NCBI GenBank assembly: GCA_035771175.1
Contig: CM069603.1
Location: 24,094,286 to 24,158,285 of the forward strand
Length of the DNA stretch: 64,000 bases
Origin: Paratinospora sagittata
Taxonomy: Eukaryota > Streptophyta > Magnoliopsida > Ranunculales > Menispermaceae
Direction of reading: 5' to 3'
A program made the translations under genes and the position numbers. Shown here piece after piece: positions 1 through 10,263 of this stretch (position 1 is its first letter; the number at the start of each line of letters is the position of its first letter). The notes under the pieces were generated by a model. That model was not told the origin of the DNA and made no database searches. It saw only the letters and a program-made list of their open reading frames with translations.

Positions 1-340
1 GAATATAATTTGTACATGAAATGGTCAAGGGAACCTAATCCCAAAAATCCCCAATGAATAATACAAAGGGCACAAAATGTGGGCCCCATAAACTAGCACC
101 CAGTCCACCCTAATTTCCTGTGAAAGATTTGATAATAATGGACTGAGCTTAACGCGCTCAGTGGGTTAATAGTTCGTGAGTATAACACTTAATAAAGCAT
201 ACTTCAATATCAAATATCTTCAATACACATGTGAGCATCATAATCAATCAATATGTATGTATGCATGACACCGTCTCGTATTGGTTTGATGAATGTACAT
301 CGCCTGAGTTCATGTACAAATGTCCGTCCGGACGTTCTCC

Positions 341-429
341 CCTGGCGTAGCCAGGTTCTATTGTACGTCCCTCCTCAAGATTGATGCTCTGGATTCACGT
401 ACTGATGTCCTTCCCCGGGCGTAGCCGGG
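341..429. repeat. Two related hairpins inside the left LTR
   Basis: At 341-355 CCTGGC and GCCAGG pair around GTA. At 413-429 a second copy, CCCCGGGCGTAGCCGGG, repeats the design with a one-base bulge. Each is followed shortly by TTCT and then GTACGTCCCTC (363-373 and about 438-448), so the block is an imperfect direct repeat of about 75 bp. Confidence 0.55.
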
Positions 430-1174
430 TTCTCATGTACGTCCCTCTCTAGAGAAATATAATGAATAGCGAGCAATGCTCCTAACTATTCTATAAGTCA
501 TAAACCATATACGTCCCTAGGTGGTGATATGTATGATGCAAGTGCATGAACTGGTCTAGTCTACTGGTCTGGTCTTTTCTTGAAATTTAGACTGACTTTG
601 ACAACGTCTGGTGATCCTTATCAAAGTTGGTATCACGACGTGCAAAGTTAGGACATTCAGTATTACTTGTGTAAGCTGATAGCTTTCAATAAGACCAACT
701 AGATCAGTCCCAAATTGAGAGGTGAGACACAAGGTCTGCTTAAATACCAATCGCCTAGAGCAGCCCACTGCCTCTCGTTCACTATTTAAAGTTACCGAGG
801 ACAAGACCGAATCTAGTTGAGTCAGATTGACCACAAATCTGACATTAGAACAGTATAATACGTGAATTCCAAGTGTACAGGTATAAGTGAGACAGTATAA
901 ACATTATATGACATAATGCAGTATAAATGAACAGTAGATATAATAATAACTGAATGTAAACTTTAATAAAAGTTATAAAACACGCAAACCTATGTTTCGT
1001 TCCCCACCTTCAGATAAGAACTTCTTCTTTCAGATTTGGCGCTTTCCTCCGGACAGAACTTCGTCGCACCGCACCGAGAGTCTCAAAAGACTAAAACTCA
1101 AAATGAGTGAGAAAGAGAAGGAAAATCACAAGGAAAGTGATTTTGGTGTGAGAAATGAGAAATGAGGAGGGTTC

Positions 1175-1183
1175 CTTATATAG
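1175..1183 (-). promoter_or_regulatory. LTR TATA box
   Basis: The minus strand reads CTATATAAG here, about 145 bp into the LTR that starts at 1326. Four GAACGTTCGGGC-like repeats (1199-1272) lie directly upstream on that strand. Position and context fit the U3 promoter of a short-U3 LTR. Confidence 0.55.
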
Positions 1184-1198
1184 AGATTTTTGGTGCCT

Positions 1199-1272
1199 GA
1201 ACGTTTGGGTGTTGAGCTTGAACGTTCGGGCAAGCGCCAGAACGTTCGGGCATTGTGCCCGAATGTTCGGGC
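1199..1272 (-). repeat. Four short GAACGTTCGGGC-like repeats upstream of a TATA box
   Basis: Copies lie at 1199-1209 (variant with TTTGGG), 1220-1231, 1240-1251 and 1261-1272 (variant GAATGTT), spaced about 20 bp apart. Each is centred on the palindrome AACGTT. They may be promoter elements or hairpin-forming repeats of the LTR; the function is not known from sequence. Confidence 0.7.
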
Positions 1273-1326
1273 GTTGCCCCTAAAATTTTTTTTTGTTTTT
1301 GTTTTGTGCAATCCTAGGGTATTACA

Positions 1327-1738
1327 GATAATCAATGGTATATATGTGTGTGTGTGTGTGTGTGTGTGATAAACAATCCTAGCTATATAATTGCATAATA
1401 ATCATGATAACGTGCATGCATACATGATCAATATAATAGTAGTGTATATACATGAATATGATAACATATATGCATGATTTTCAAAAGATGCAAATCATAT
1501 TGTGGTTGGAACGAGTAAGAATTATTCTACAACACTAAGATTCTAAACTAAGGATTACAAACATGAAGCTCTTGAATCTTTATGCATTGTCGTTTCATCT
1601 ATATGCTTTATCAATATAGTTGAATCTATTTAATATAGCTAGTTAGCACTGAAACAACTACGTCAAAGAGATTAGTGATCACAAGTATATTGTTTGTAAT
1701 CATCAAAAATAAATCGGGTGAAAGTCGTTACGTCAACA
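1327..1738 (-). mobile_element. Copia (SIRE/Maximus-like) LTR fragment, 5' part, inverted
   Basis: Read on the minus strand from 1738 (TGTTGACG), this stretch aligns by eye with the first third of the Copia solo LTR at 3441-5603. Shared runs include ATTCAAGAGCTTC, GAATCTTAGTGTTGTAGA and CATCTTTTGAAAATCATGCAT. The match runs to 1327, where the gypsy LTR begins, so the gypsy element appears to have inserted into it. A TG microsatellite has expanded inside it (1345-1368). The remainder of this LTR should lie left of the window. Confidence 0.7.
1345..1368. repeat. (TG)12 microsatellite
   Basis: Twelve uninterrupted TG units. In the related inverted copy near 3818-3835 the same place reads TTTATCATGCATATC, so the run expanded inside the Copia LTR after the copies separated. 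Confidence 0.9.
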
Positions 1739-2032
1739 TTTATAAGTTAGAATAGAGCACTAGCCGTTAAACACAAGAAACTAGCCATTGGGGGTCCGAA
1801 ATTTTGAATTTCGATCGTTGAATCGCATCCCGACGGTCCCTAGTGCACTAGTCCACTGTACTAGGCACTTGAAGACCTGAGAGTACGTAACTCAAAAGCC
1901 CAGGCTTTAGCACGCTGGTCAGTCAATCCATTAACTGGATTACCATCGAGTCGAATGGTTTGACTAGTACAACTACATTTATATTGGAATTTTGTGATTT
2001 TTTCAAGCATAAACTTCATGAATGTGTTTAAG
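1739..2032. other. Unassigned intergenic or old LTR sequence
   Basis: There is no open frame. On the minus strand the stretch contains GTACAGTGGACTAGTGCACT, a short inverted and direct repeat of the kind seen upstream of promoters in plant LTRs, so it may be a decayed LTR. I could not place its ends. Confidence 0.3.
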
Positions 2033-3330
2033 TGTCACACCTCGATTATATAATAATAGGAAAATAATTTAATTTTATCAAGAAAAATAGTCAAAAACCT
2101 AGGTGAGAGTATTAAAGTATAAGTTTAATAATAATTTGTATAATTAGGAATTGTAAGAATTTAAGTGTAAGAAAAAATCAAAATAACACTTATCCAAACT
2201 AAAAACATCTTCAAAGTAATATGTAGTAAATTTCTTTTTGTAAACAGTCGATATGTAACAAGATTTCAAGATCCAATGTATTTTCCCGACTAGTTCACAA
2301 ATTAAGGTAAATGACTACCCTTACTTTTCTCAATTTGCATTCCAAGGACAATATGTGTTCATTAATATGATTTCCATATTGAACCATGAAGGTTTTTACC
2401 CTTATCCATCCATCGCGGACCTAATATTTGAAAGTATTCAGAGTCATAGCGATAATACTAACATATTTAAGTATAAGTCTAAGGCATACCCATATAAGAC
2501 GAACTCATGATCTCTTTGCTAATTATAACGAGGTTCTACAAAATTACTGAGTGTCAACACAACCCATTTTTAAATAAAAAGGCTTACAAACTTAAACAAA
2601 GTATTTAACCTAGTTACTACAATACTATCCAAATTACTAACTCACTACTTGACCACGCCATAAGCTTGCGACTTTATTCTTCTGAGTACCTACGTGTGAA
2701 AATTTGGAGTGAGCTTGAAAGCCTAGTAGGTCTTCCATACACTTTCACATCATTTTGCTTAGTTATATACACAAGAACATATACACAAGTTACAAATATT
2801 ATCATTACATACATTAAGTTGTTTTTGAGTTGGAAAAGCCTTTACCACTAGGGGAGTCGCCCTAGGGTTATACCTCCCCTAAATATTTCATTTAGTGCCC
2901 AATCTTAGGGGATCTTCCCCGTTATAGTACTAATTCAAAAGAATACTCAACGATACTCATTTTGAATAATCGTCCTCAAATGTGTATTCCTAGTCTTAAT
3001 AGTGTTCTTTAGTGAAAACATGTATACTATACCAAATCAAACATCAAATACCTAATTATATTTTAATCAAGTTTAACAATATTAGCATGCTCAACATATC
3101 ATTCCATCACACTAAACATATCATAATAGACGTTCATATTTTCAGTAAACATATAAAATTTAATATTCATGTCATCATGGTATCATCATAACATCATATA
3201 TCATATTGTATGGTATCACGTCATTTTCATGGCATTATGTTATCATCATGGAAATTTCGAGCATGCAATACAATCATCATACAAGCAATTCCTAACTAAA
3301 TACATGTATCATTTACAATGTTCCTATGCA
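2033..3330 (-). mobile_element. Minus-strand gypsy-type LTR, distal half (split by insertion)
   Basis: The + strand begins TGTCACACC, which on the minus strand is the common gypsy LTR end GGTGTGACA. The stretch around 2684-2735 (GAGTACCTAC then GAGTGAGCTTGAAAGCCTAG) matches the layout of the minus-strand LTR at 12779-12835. No primer-binding site lies left of 2033, so this is a solo or truncated LTR. It is interrupted at 3330 by the LTR 3331-6612 and continues at 6618. Confidence 0.5.
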
Positions 3331-3435
3331 TGTAATACCCTCGGGATTTATGTCTTTTCATAAAGTTATTATACACTTTTCATGATATCTAAGGCACACT
3401 TAGACTATACCATGTTTATGACACTATTAGGGGTA

Positions 3436-3440
3436 CTGGA
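3436..3440. repeat. Target-site duplication CTGGA, left copy
   Basis: It is identical to 5604-5608 on the other side of the Copia solo LTR. Removing the LTR and one copy gives a continuous gypsy LTR sequence. Confidence 0.85.
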
Positions 3441-4229
3441 TGTTGACCTAAGTGGTTTTTCAGTTAGTATTCTCTTAAGTGTTTTGATGTTAACAAACAA
3501 TATAATCACATCATTAATCTCTTTAACTTAGTTGTTTCACTGTTAACTAGCTATATCAAATGGATTCAACTATTTCGTCAAAGCGTGTGGATGAAACAAT
3601 AATGCATGAAGATTCAAGAGCTTCCTGTCTGTAATCTTTTGTCTAGAATCTTAGTGTTGTAGAGTAATCCTTACTTGTTCCATCCACAATATGGTTTGCA
3701 TCTTTTGAAAATCATGCATATCGATCATTAGATATTCATGCACATATACTATTCTCATATTGATCATGCATGCAGATACATTATCATGATTATCATGCCA
3801 TCATATATTTAAGATTGTTTATCATGCATATCTATATCATTCTTTATCACGCACTCATATTACCAACTTTGCATGTTTTTTGTCATTTTACGTGTATTAT
3901 ATCGAATGTTTTAATTATCTGTACTAATCGATTAGCTTACACGTATTTATCTTCGCCAATTATGTTTTAATCTTTTCCAAAATGTTTTCAAAGTTGGTTT
4001 ATATGTTTTACAATGTCTTAAACTCATTTTGATTGAAAAATCGTGTTTCTGTCACTTTCAATGCGAAGGAACATGCTCCTGTGCTTTTTCCCAAGAATAA
4101 GATTTTTCTTATCAGAGTTTAAGGAACGCGCTCCTGCACAAGAGGGAAATCTGAAATTTTTCAGATTTCAAACCAAAAACGAGCTCTTCTCTCTAGGAAC
4201 GCGTTCCTATCCTTGGACTGGTATTTTTC

Positions 4230-4237
4230 TATAAATA
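4230..4237 (+). promoter_or_regulatory. TATA box of the Copia solo LTR
   Basis: TATAAATA lies downstream of three GGAAC(G/A)(C/T)G(C/T)TCCT palindromes (4068-4080, 4123-4135, 4196-4208). The same block including the TATA box is conserved in the other Copia LTR at 19253-19260. Confidence 0.65.
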
Positions 4238-5165
4238 CCATACTTTGCTCATTTGAGAGCAACTTTTGCAAAATTCGTAAACTTGTGCCGTTTTTCATAC
4301 TTTCATTTCTACAAGTCCAAAACAAGTTCTTAAGTGCTTTAAACATCTTTTAATAGCAAAAGTTCCCCTACATTTGAATCTTTGATTCAATCTTCTGAAT
4401 AGTTCACCTACTCTTTCAAAACTCTTTGAGAAACTTATGAGTTTCTCTTGAGCTTAGATCAAGTTGTTCTTGAGTGAGTTCATCACATATCTTGTAGATC
4501 TTGATCTTCCTTGAAGGCAAAATCACTCTCAATCACCTTTACACCTTGGAGAATCTTGTGTGATTCATCATTCCCAAGAGTTGGGTAAAATCTCTTTTTA
4601 AGATTCATGTGATTGTGCTTGTGATTGAAAAAACGGTTTTGTGTTTGATTTATCTTTATCTTTAAAACCATTTTTGTTTAGTGTTTGTGAAACCATCTTT
4701 GATCTTTCATATTATATCATCTTGAATAGTGGTTTTATATATCTTGGTTGATATCGATTCTTGTGCTAAACTTATACTCTTTTGAGTCAATTATATTGAT
4801 CATTACTTGAGCATATTGATTCATGAACTTAGACATATATCTATTTTGAATCAATAAGTTTTGATCATTTGTACATATTGATTCTTGTGCTTCATACATT
4901 ATCTTTAGAATCAATATTTGAATATACACATGCATATTCAATTCTTGATCTTACATTATCATCATTTGAATCGATTGCATGTATTTGCAAACAACTATTT
5001 CAACATTGCACTTCATTTAAAATATTGTTGTTGGAATAGTAGAGGTTATTCATTCAAGGTTGTATGCTAGAAATTTGAGAGTGTTTTAGAACATCTCTCC
5101 AAATCATTTGTAACCTTGATGTATTGTTGACTTGTGAGTTAATCGGGACTATACCTCACTTTGTA

Positions 5166-5379
5166 CAGCTTGTAACCACACTTGTAAGTTGGTTACTGTA
5201 CGACTTCTAGCCAAGCCTGCAAGTTGGTTAGATATACAGCTTCTAGTTACACCAGTAAGTTAACTAGATTATATGGCTTTTAGTCACGCCTGCAAGTTGG
5301 TTAGATATACGGCTTCTAGTTACGCCCGTAAGTTAACTAGATTGTAGGCTTCTAGTCATGCCCGTAAGTTGACTAGCCC
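5166..5379 (+). repeat. Six-unit, about 36-bp minisatellite; each unit forms a 7-8 bp stem
   Basis: Units read roughly C(A/G)GCTTCTAGTTA, an 11-nt loop ending GTAAGT or CAAGT, then TAACTAG. Stems: 5172-5178/5190-5196, 5207-5214/5224-5231, 5243-5249/5261-5267, 5280-5286/5298-5304, 5316-5322/5334-5340 and 5352-5358/5370-5376. Arms differ between units but stay paired: CTAGTTA/TAACTAG, CTAGTCA/TGACTAG and GTAACCA/TGGTTAC are all perfect. The two imperfect units have only G-T pairs, which on the sense strand would be G-U. The block is downstream of the TATA box, so it would be transcribed in R-U5. Confidence 0.85.
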
Positions 5380-5603
5380 TTAGTGGATTGAAAAATCCTA
5401 ATCGTGGGTGATCAGGTAGTGGAGTAGGTTTTAGGGGAACCAAACCACTATAAATCGCAGTGTCTGTTTATTTTTTCCTGCACTTTATTATTTTGCTTGT
5501 TACATACTACGCATATATTTTGTTTAATTAATTAGCCGGAACGTAACGTGAAAATTCGCTAAGTCCAATTTACCCCCTCTTGGACGGTAATACTGGACCA
5601 ACA

Positions 5604-5608
5604 CTGGA
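5604..5608. repeat. Target-site duplication CTGGA, right copy
   Basis: It follows the terminal CAACA of the Copia solo LTR directly and matches 3436-3440 exactly. Confidence 0.85.
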
Positions 5609-6617
5609 GATTACCACCTATCATACCACATGACTTGGGACCCCATTGGTCACCATTCTATGCATGTGCCTTGACATATGGAATCCATACCAGAAGTTTT
5701 AATGATGCACGTTGGTGTGGCTAATCCTTATAGGCATCACCAGGCGCTGTCGAAACATGCCTGGTATATAACCCTGGGCCGAACCTTCACACACATGATT
5801 AGGCGTTAGGGTAATACTTGGATAGGATCCTTCATTTGCCTTGAAGCTTCACCATGGAAGTTTGGTAAATAAAATAATTGCCTAGGGACGGAAGTCTGAA
5901 GTGGCCCGGACTACTGACTGACAGCTTTTACTCATGCGTATTGTTTGTGGTGCATGCATGCCCACCTGACTTAGGTCAACCTAGGACATGCATCTCTGTC
6001 GTAAGCTTCATTGCTTCAGCCATAAGGAGATGTATGAATGGATTTTACCTTGTTTATAGAGCCATGTATATATGAGAAATTCCCTAGGGAGGAACATCCT
6101 TGGAATGAGAACCCAGGGTAACATTTGACCACACAGTCTATTGGGATGGCACGTTATGGGTATTTACCGGTTAATGATATTGTACATTGTTTATGATGTT
6201 TATGCTATGTTCATCTGATATTTATGATTGTGACGTTCTCTTTATTAGTTGTCATAATCCATGAAATATATCTTTGACCTATAGCTCATCCTATTCTAAC
6301 CACTTTTCAGGTGCTTGAGATGTATCCGAGTGGTGATTGATGGGCGTTGGTTAGACTGGACTTGGACAGGGTGCCAGGTTTTGTAAACCCTGATTTTACC
6401 ATGTACATATAGTTAGGGTGTTTTTGGGGAGGATGTTCCCTTGAAATGGCAGTCGTTATGCTGCCCACTTTTGTATCAAAAATTTATAATTAATGAAAAG
6501 ATCATTTTGTCATTACATTGTGTTCCTGCACTTTTGATTTTTTTTTGTTACTGCATCGCACTCTGCCTATGAGTGCTCCGTCGATCTAGGCGCGTCCAGG
6601 CGGGGTATGGCTATGCA

Positions 6618-7105
6618 CATAACCAAGGAAAATAAAATAAAGAGTATGAGTTCATCCCCACCTAAATAGCTTAATCCAGAGTATTCGGATTCCTCGATAT
6701 CAACCTACACACGCATAAATTGTACATAAATTAGTCATTTGTACTATCATTTTAAATTTTGAAATTATGGTATGTTTATCTAAAGGTGGGTCATGACTCA
6801 AGGGATACACTTAATTACTTATATATCATATATACATAGGTAGACATTATAATAAATGTATGCATATAAGTATTATACCATATATTATAACTTAATATAA
6901 TATATATCATATAATATGCACATAATATATGCATTATAACATATTTTATAACATAGTGTAATATATATATAATATATTGGTGGTTGTGTTTAACATACAT
7001 AACATATAATAAAATATGTATGTACATATGATGTATGGTGGTGGATATATGTCATATATATAATATAATATAACATAATATAACACTGTGTGATATAAAA
7101 TATTA

Positions 7106-7110
<5 letters not shown>
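6618..7110 (-). mobile_element. Minus-strand gypsy-type LTR, proximal half, grading into AT-rich DNA
   Basis: This is the continuation of the LTR interrupted at 3330. CCAAGGAAAATAAAATAAAG followed by GTATGAGTTCATCCCCACC corresponds in position to CCAAAATCAAGAAAATATAC at 13331-13350 in the other minus-strand LTR. From about 6790 it becomes very AT-rich and low complexity (ATATAATATA-type runs), and the LTR start cannot be located. Reading frames here are low-complexity artefacts. Confidence 0.4.

Positions 7111-7154
<44 letters not shown>
7111..7154. repeat. (TA)22 microsatellite
   Basis: An uninterrupted TA run abutting the start of the next LTR at 7155. It probably grew from the AT-rich DNA to its left. 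Confidence 0.9.
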
Positions 7155-7159
<5 letters not shown>

Positions 7160-7767
7160 GCTCAAATTATAGTCAAAGACAGGAGGTGAATTGGACTTTT
7201 TAGATTTTTACAATTTATACCTTTCAAAATATAATTTAAAGCAATTCAAATATTAAATGCAAGAAAAGTAAAGTAAGACGAACATAGGTGAATTTATAAT
7301 GGTTTGGATTACCCAAGCCTACATCCACTACTTAATATCCCTGATCAAGATTGCCTAAATCCTCTATTTCCTACTTACGGGTAAGGATCAATCCGGTTAC
7401 AATCACTATTTCATAGTTAGAAAAACTTTCGATTGACTAACCAATCAATCAATATTACAACAATAAAGATTGATTGAAAATAAGGTTGTTCTTACCAAAC
7501 AAACTTCTAAGATTGCTTACAATTTGAAATGGATACCCTCCTAAATTAGTTCAGCCAAAGATGATAGAAGATTCCTCTTCGATCTTTGATTGTAAATGAT
7601 GAAGATGAAGCGTGAATCAAAGATTGAAATGATCTCAACTCTTTCTCTCAAGCTTGAATGAGTGAATGAAGTGTAAAAGCATAAGAGAAAAACTTTTTCT
7701 AAAATGGAGAAAACTTGGAGAATAATCAAAAAGTTATCAAAAGTTGTTTGGATTGGTCAAAGTTAGT

Positions 7768-7775
7768 TTTATATA
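7768..7775 (-). promoter_or_regulatory. TATA box of the minus-strand Copia LTR
   Basis: The minus strand reads TATATAAA. Upstream on that strand (7908-8172) are many GAAACACGTTTC and GAACGCGTTTC palindrome-like repeats, the same arrangement as in the other LTRs here. Confidence 0.6.
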
Positions 7776-7907
7776 GTGTTGAGATTAGAAAACCCTAATT
7801 TCTCACATTTAGATCAGGTTCAATGCACCCAGGGACTTGTGACAATGATTACAACGGATCAATTTCAAAATTTGCGCCCGCAATCATTGTGCTACCCCAA
7901 AAGTCAG

Positions 7908-8172
7908 AAACACGTTTCAAGTAGTGGGAACGTGTTTCAAGCATTGAAATGCAAAAAATCGACTATTCTGCCAAAATTCATGAAACATGTTTTCATAGAG
8001 TGGAACTTGTTCCAGGGCAATTCTCTCATTCTGCCCATGATGGCTGAAATGCGTTCCCACCGTCGAGAACGCGTTTCTGGTTATGAATGAGAAAAATACT
8101 CATTCTACCCAAAAACATGGAAACACATTTCTCTATGTGGGAACGCCTTTCTCCCTATGCGAACGCGTTTCT
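7908..8172 (-). repeat. Cluster of CpG-centred palindromic repeats (GAACGCGTTTC type)
   Basis: At least seven variants occur: GAAACACGTTTC, GGAACGTGTTTC, GGAACTTGTTCC, GCGTTCCC, GAACGCGTTTCT (twice) and GGAACGCCTTTC. They are spaced irregularly over 265 bp, directly upstream of the minus-strand TATA box. Confidence 0.7.
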
Positions 8173-8482
8173 GATGAATAGATTTTCACAAACTTAGTTT
8201 TGTTTGAAAATTTATGTTCAATACTGATTTTCTCAAACATTTTACCTCAAATACATTTGAAATGAAGTATAATGAATAACATTTAAGTTCAAAACAAATT
8301 CTAAAACTTAGATCATAATTTGAATGCATGCAAGACTTTAGCTAACTAATCTAGAAAGGGTTTTACAACCCTAAAGTGATCTAAGCCATTACATAAAAAG
8401 AGAATAAGTCTTAAAGCTCTTTTGCCTTGATCATCTTTACGCTTTGTTAAGAGGTTCGGTGAAAATCTAGACATCTCTAACA

Positions 8483-10181
8483 CTCTTGAAATTTTTTGAT
8501 GAGTTATTATTTTTTCAATGTGATCTTAGAGGCCATGATGATGATATGCATGTTATGTTCCGAATCAAATTTTAATTTCTTTGAGAATAGGATGGTAGAT
8601 TGATGTGTTGAATTTTAGTTTTGTTTTCCTTTTGCTTGGGATGATCAAAGTCCTAAGTTTGAGAGTATTTAATAAGTTGACATTTAGATGTGTTTTAGAG
8701 TACGTTTTAGATGAGTTTTAGGTTAGTTTATTCATATATTTGGTGTGTTTATCTTAGTTTGGTCTATTTGTTAGTTTAGCCAACTTTTGATATATATTGC
8801 TTTATTTCAATGCATAATTTTATAAGTTGATTTAGTTGATCTTATAAGTGTTTTAATTATTTGTTTGATTTGTTTTGTAGGTGTTTAGATGTGTTTGAAG
8901 TCAACTTGGATGATGAAAACATGATACATGAAGATGCAATGAAGATACATGAAGAAAACAAGTCGAAAAGAGGTCCAAGAATCGGCTAAGTCCACAAGGA
9001 GTGAAGAAACCAAGTTGGAAAACCAGTGGGTGGGAGCCGTGGCCCCAGGGATTTTGGCAGAATTAGAAACTGCGCAATTTTAGAGATTTCGCGATATCTT
9101 GGGCTATACAACACCGAATTGAACGTGGTTTATTTCTACTTCTTCCTTACTTGAAATACTACAAGATGATAAGGTCTTGAGGGAGATATGGTGCGAAGGC
9201 GAGGAAGAAAGCGAAGGCGCGACAAAATTAGAAACATTTTAATTTTGTTGTGAACTTTCCTAGTTCAACTTGGAGTTTCTTATTGCGACTTCCTATGGAC
9301 TTGTAGCTATATAAAGACCATTGTTTAGGGTTTTCAAGAAAAAAAAGAGAGGAGAAAAACGGCTAGGGCAAAAGGAAGAAGAAAAGATCAAAGTTGGAGA
9401 CAAGGGAGATATTTTCATCAACCAAGGAGTTTCTAGTTTGTTATTTCATGTTCTTATTCAAGTTTATAAAAATGTTTCATGGTTTTATCTTCCAAGTTAT
9501 GAACTAATAGTTTTCTAGAGGATAGATGGATCCTATACTTGATTCTATGTGTTAAGATTGGATTATGTTTATTATTAATTGATTCTTCATAGTTTATTTA
9601 AATTTCTCATTGCTTAATGCTTTTAATCGCTTGATCATGGATTGAATGATATTAGACTTGGGGGGTGGCACTCGAGAGAGGATTCCTTGGGTTGGAACAA
9701 GAGAATAATAACCTAAGATCATCATAGAATCAAGAGATTTATGATATCTTTTGAAGTTGTAGGAAGAATCACAAAACCTAACAAGTTGCTAGGGTTTTGG
9801 TTTTTATCGAGAGATCAAAATCAAACCTTGGTAATATGTTCTAGTTCGACACTCGAGAGAGAGAATTAGAGACTTTAGGATTCTTGACTTATACACTAGA
9901 AGAGGATATTTATAATAGACATAGCTAATCTACATAGGTGATGGTTGGGTGAAGTTGAACCTCTAGACTTTTTTCTGTTGATATCTACCCATTGTTTAAT
10001 TGCTTTTATATTTACTTTTCTTTCATTGTTTAAATTACTTGAATTCTACATCTTGATTGTTCAGATAAAGTTAATAATTAGTGAAAATGGTATTTAGTAA
10101 CTAGAATACAATCTCAGAGGACGACAACCCGATATCTCATTCGTTTATTACTACTTAACATCGTACACTTGCGGTTTAGCA
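8483..10181 (+). mobile_element. LTR of an Athila-like Ty3/gypsy element (5' end uncertain)
   Basis: The stretch has a TATA box (9308-9315), a purine-rich leader after it, then GATAGATGGATCC, GGCACTCGAGAGAGG, and a 3' end reading CGTACACTTGCGGTTTAGCA. The same order of motifs recurs in 20008-21061 (GATAGATGGATCC, GGCACTCGACAGAGG, CGTGCACTTGCG...TTTCA), so the two are related LTRs. Short-lived LTR ends with CACTTGCG are known in plant Athila/Tat-type gypsy elements. The left boundary was not resolved, and no target duplication matching CGTAC was found. The open frame 9321-9518 is leader sequence, not a recognised protein. Confidence 0.5.
9308..9315 (+). promoter_or_regulatory. LTR TATA box
   Basis: TATATAAA lies about 870 bp before the LTR end, followed by a GA-rich leader (AAGAAAAAAAAGAGAGGAG). 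A GC-rich GGGAGCCGTGGCCCCAGGG stretch lies about 270 bp upstream. Confidence 0.5.
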
Positions 10182-10263
10182 CGTACACCTTGGAATATGA
10201 TATTTGTGTGTGACATGGCACTTAGGTGGGTGAAACTTAGGAAAACTTAAAGTTTGGACATTG

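Larger units (their letters stand above)
1..1326 (-). mobile_element. Ty3/gypsy-type LTR (solo or 5' LTR), runs off the left edge
   Basis: On the minus strand the LTR begins at 1326 with TGTAATACCC, the usual start of plant gypsy LTRs, and runs leftward out of the window. It carries a TATA box near 1175-1183 with GAACGTTCGGGC repeats just upstream, and a GA-rich leader after it. Its right flank (1327 onward) is Copia LTR sequence with no polypurine tract, so this copy looks inserted into that Copia LTR. It is either a solo LTR or a 5' LTR whose interior lies left of the window. Reading frames inside it (556-834, 1126-1335) match no protein I know. Family level is inferred from termini and layout only. 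Confidence 0.6.
3441..5603 (+). mobile_element. Copia (SIRE/Maximus-like) solo LTR with perfect target duplication
   Basis: The 2163-bp LTR starts TGTTGACCTA and ends GGACCAACA, so its termini are the inverted pair TGTTG/CAACA. It is flanked by CTGGA on both sides (3436-3440 and 5604-5608), a perfect 5-bp target duplication. No primer-binding site follows, so it is a solo LTR left by LTR-LTR recombination. Typical features of this Copia group are GTGGAGTAGG followed by ACCAAACCACTATAAATC (about 5419-5455) and a run near TTTACCCCCTCTTGG shortly before the 3' end. A TATA box lies at 4230 and a hairpin minisatellite at 5166-5379. Confidence 0.88.
3331..6612 (+). mobile_element. Gypsy-type solo LTR (about 1.1 kb of its own) hosting a nested Copia LTR
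   Basis: It starts TGTAATACCC at 3331 and resumes after the Copia insert at 5609, ending near GGCGGGGTATGGCT. The bases before it (CTATGCA, ending at 3330) recur right after it (CTATGCA at 6611-6617), supporting a target duplication ATGCA. The last two bases are then CT instead of CA, which may be a mutation. The right part contains the CCACTTTTCAGGTGCTTGAG motif (6300-6319) typical of plant gypsy LTRs read on the + strand. No coding sequence lies inside. Confidence 0.6.
7155..8482 (-). mobile_element. Copia (SIRE/Maximus-like) LTR, minus strand
   Basis: On the + strand it runs from TGTTGGCTC (7155) to CTCTAACA (8482), giving TGTTAGAG as the LTR start on the minus strand. The minus strand contains GTGGATGTAGGCTTGGG then AATCCAAACCATTATAAA, and ends with CCAATTCACCTCC before the terminal CCAACA. 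This is the 3' signature of the group also seen at 3441-5603. No matching target duplication is seen (left ATATA, right CTCTT), and no primer-binding site or polypurine tract adjoins, so it may be a solo LTR whose left flank was altered by TA expansion. Confidence 0.65.

Noticed and set aside
556..834. A 92-codon minus-strand frame
   Set aside because: It lies wholly in an LTR, has no recognisable motif, and its length is not unusual by chance.
6815..7027. A 70-codon minus frame of Tyr/Ile/His-rich sequence
   Set aside because: It is a low-complexity AT-rich translation artefact.
7776..8090. A 104-codon + frame
   Set aside because: It covers the palindromic repeat cluster of a minus-strand LTR on its antisense strand; no protein similarity is recognised.
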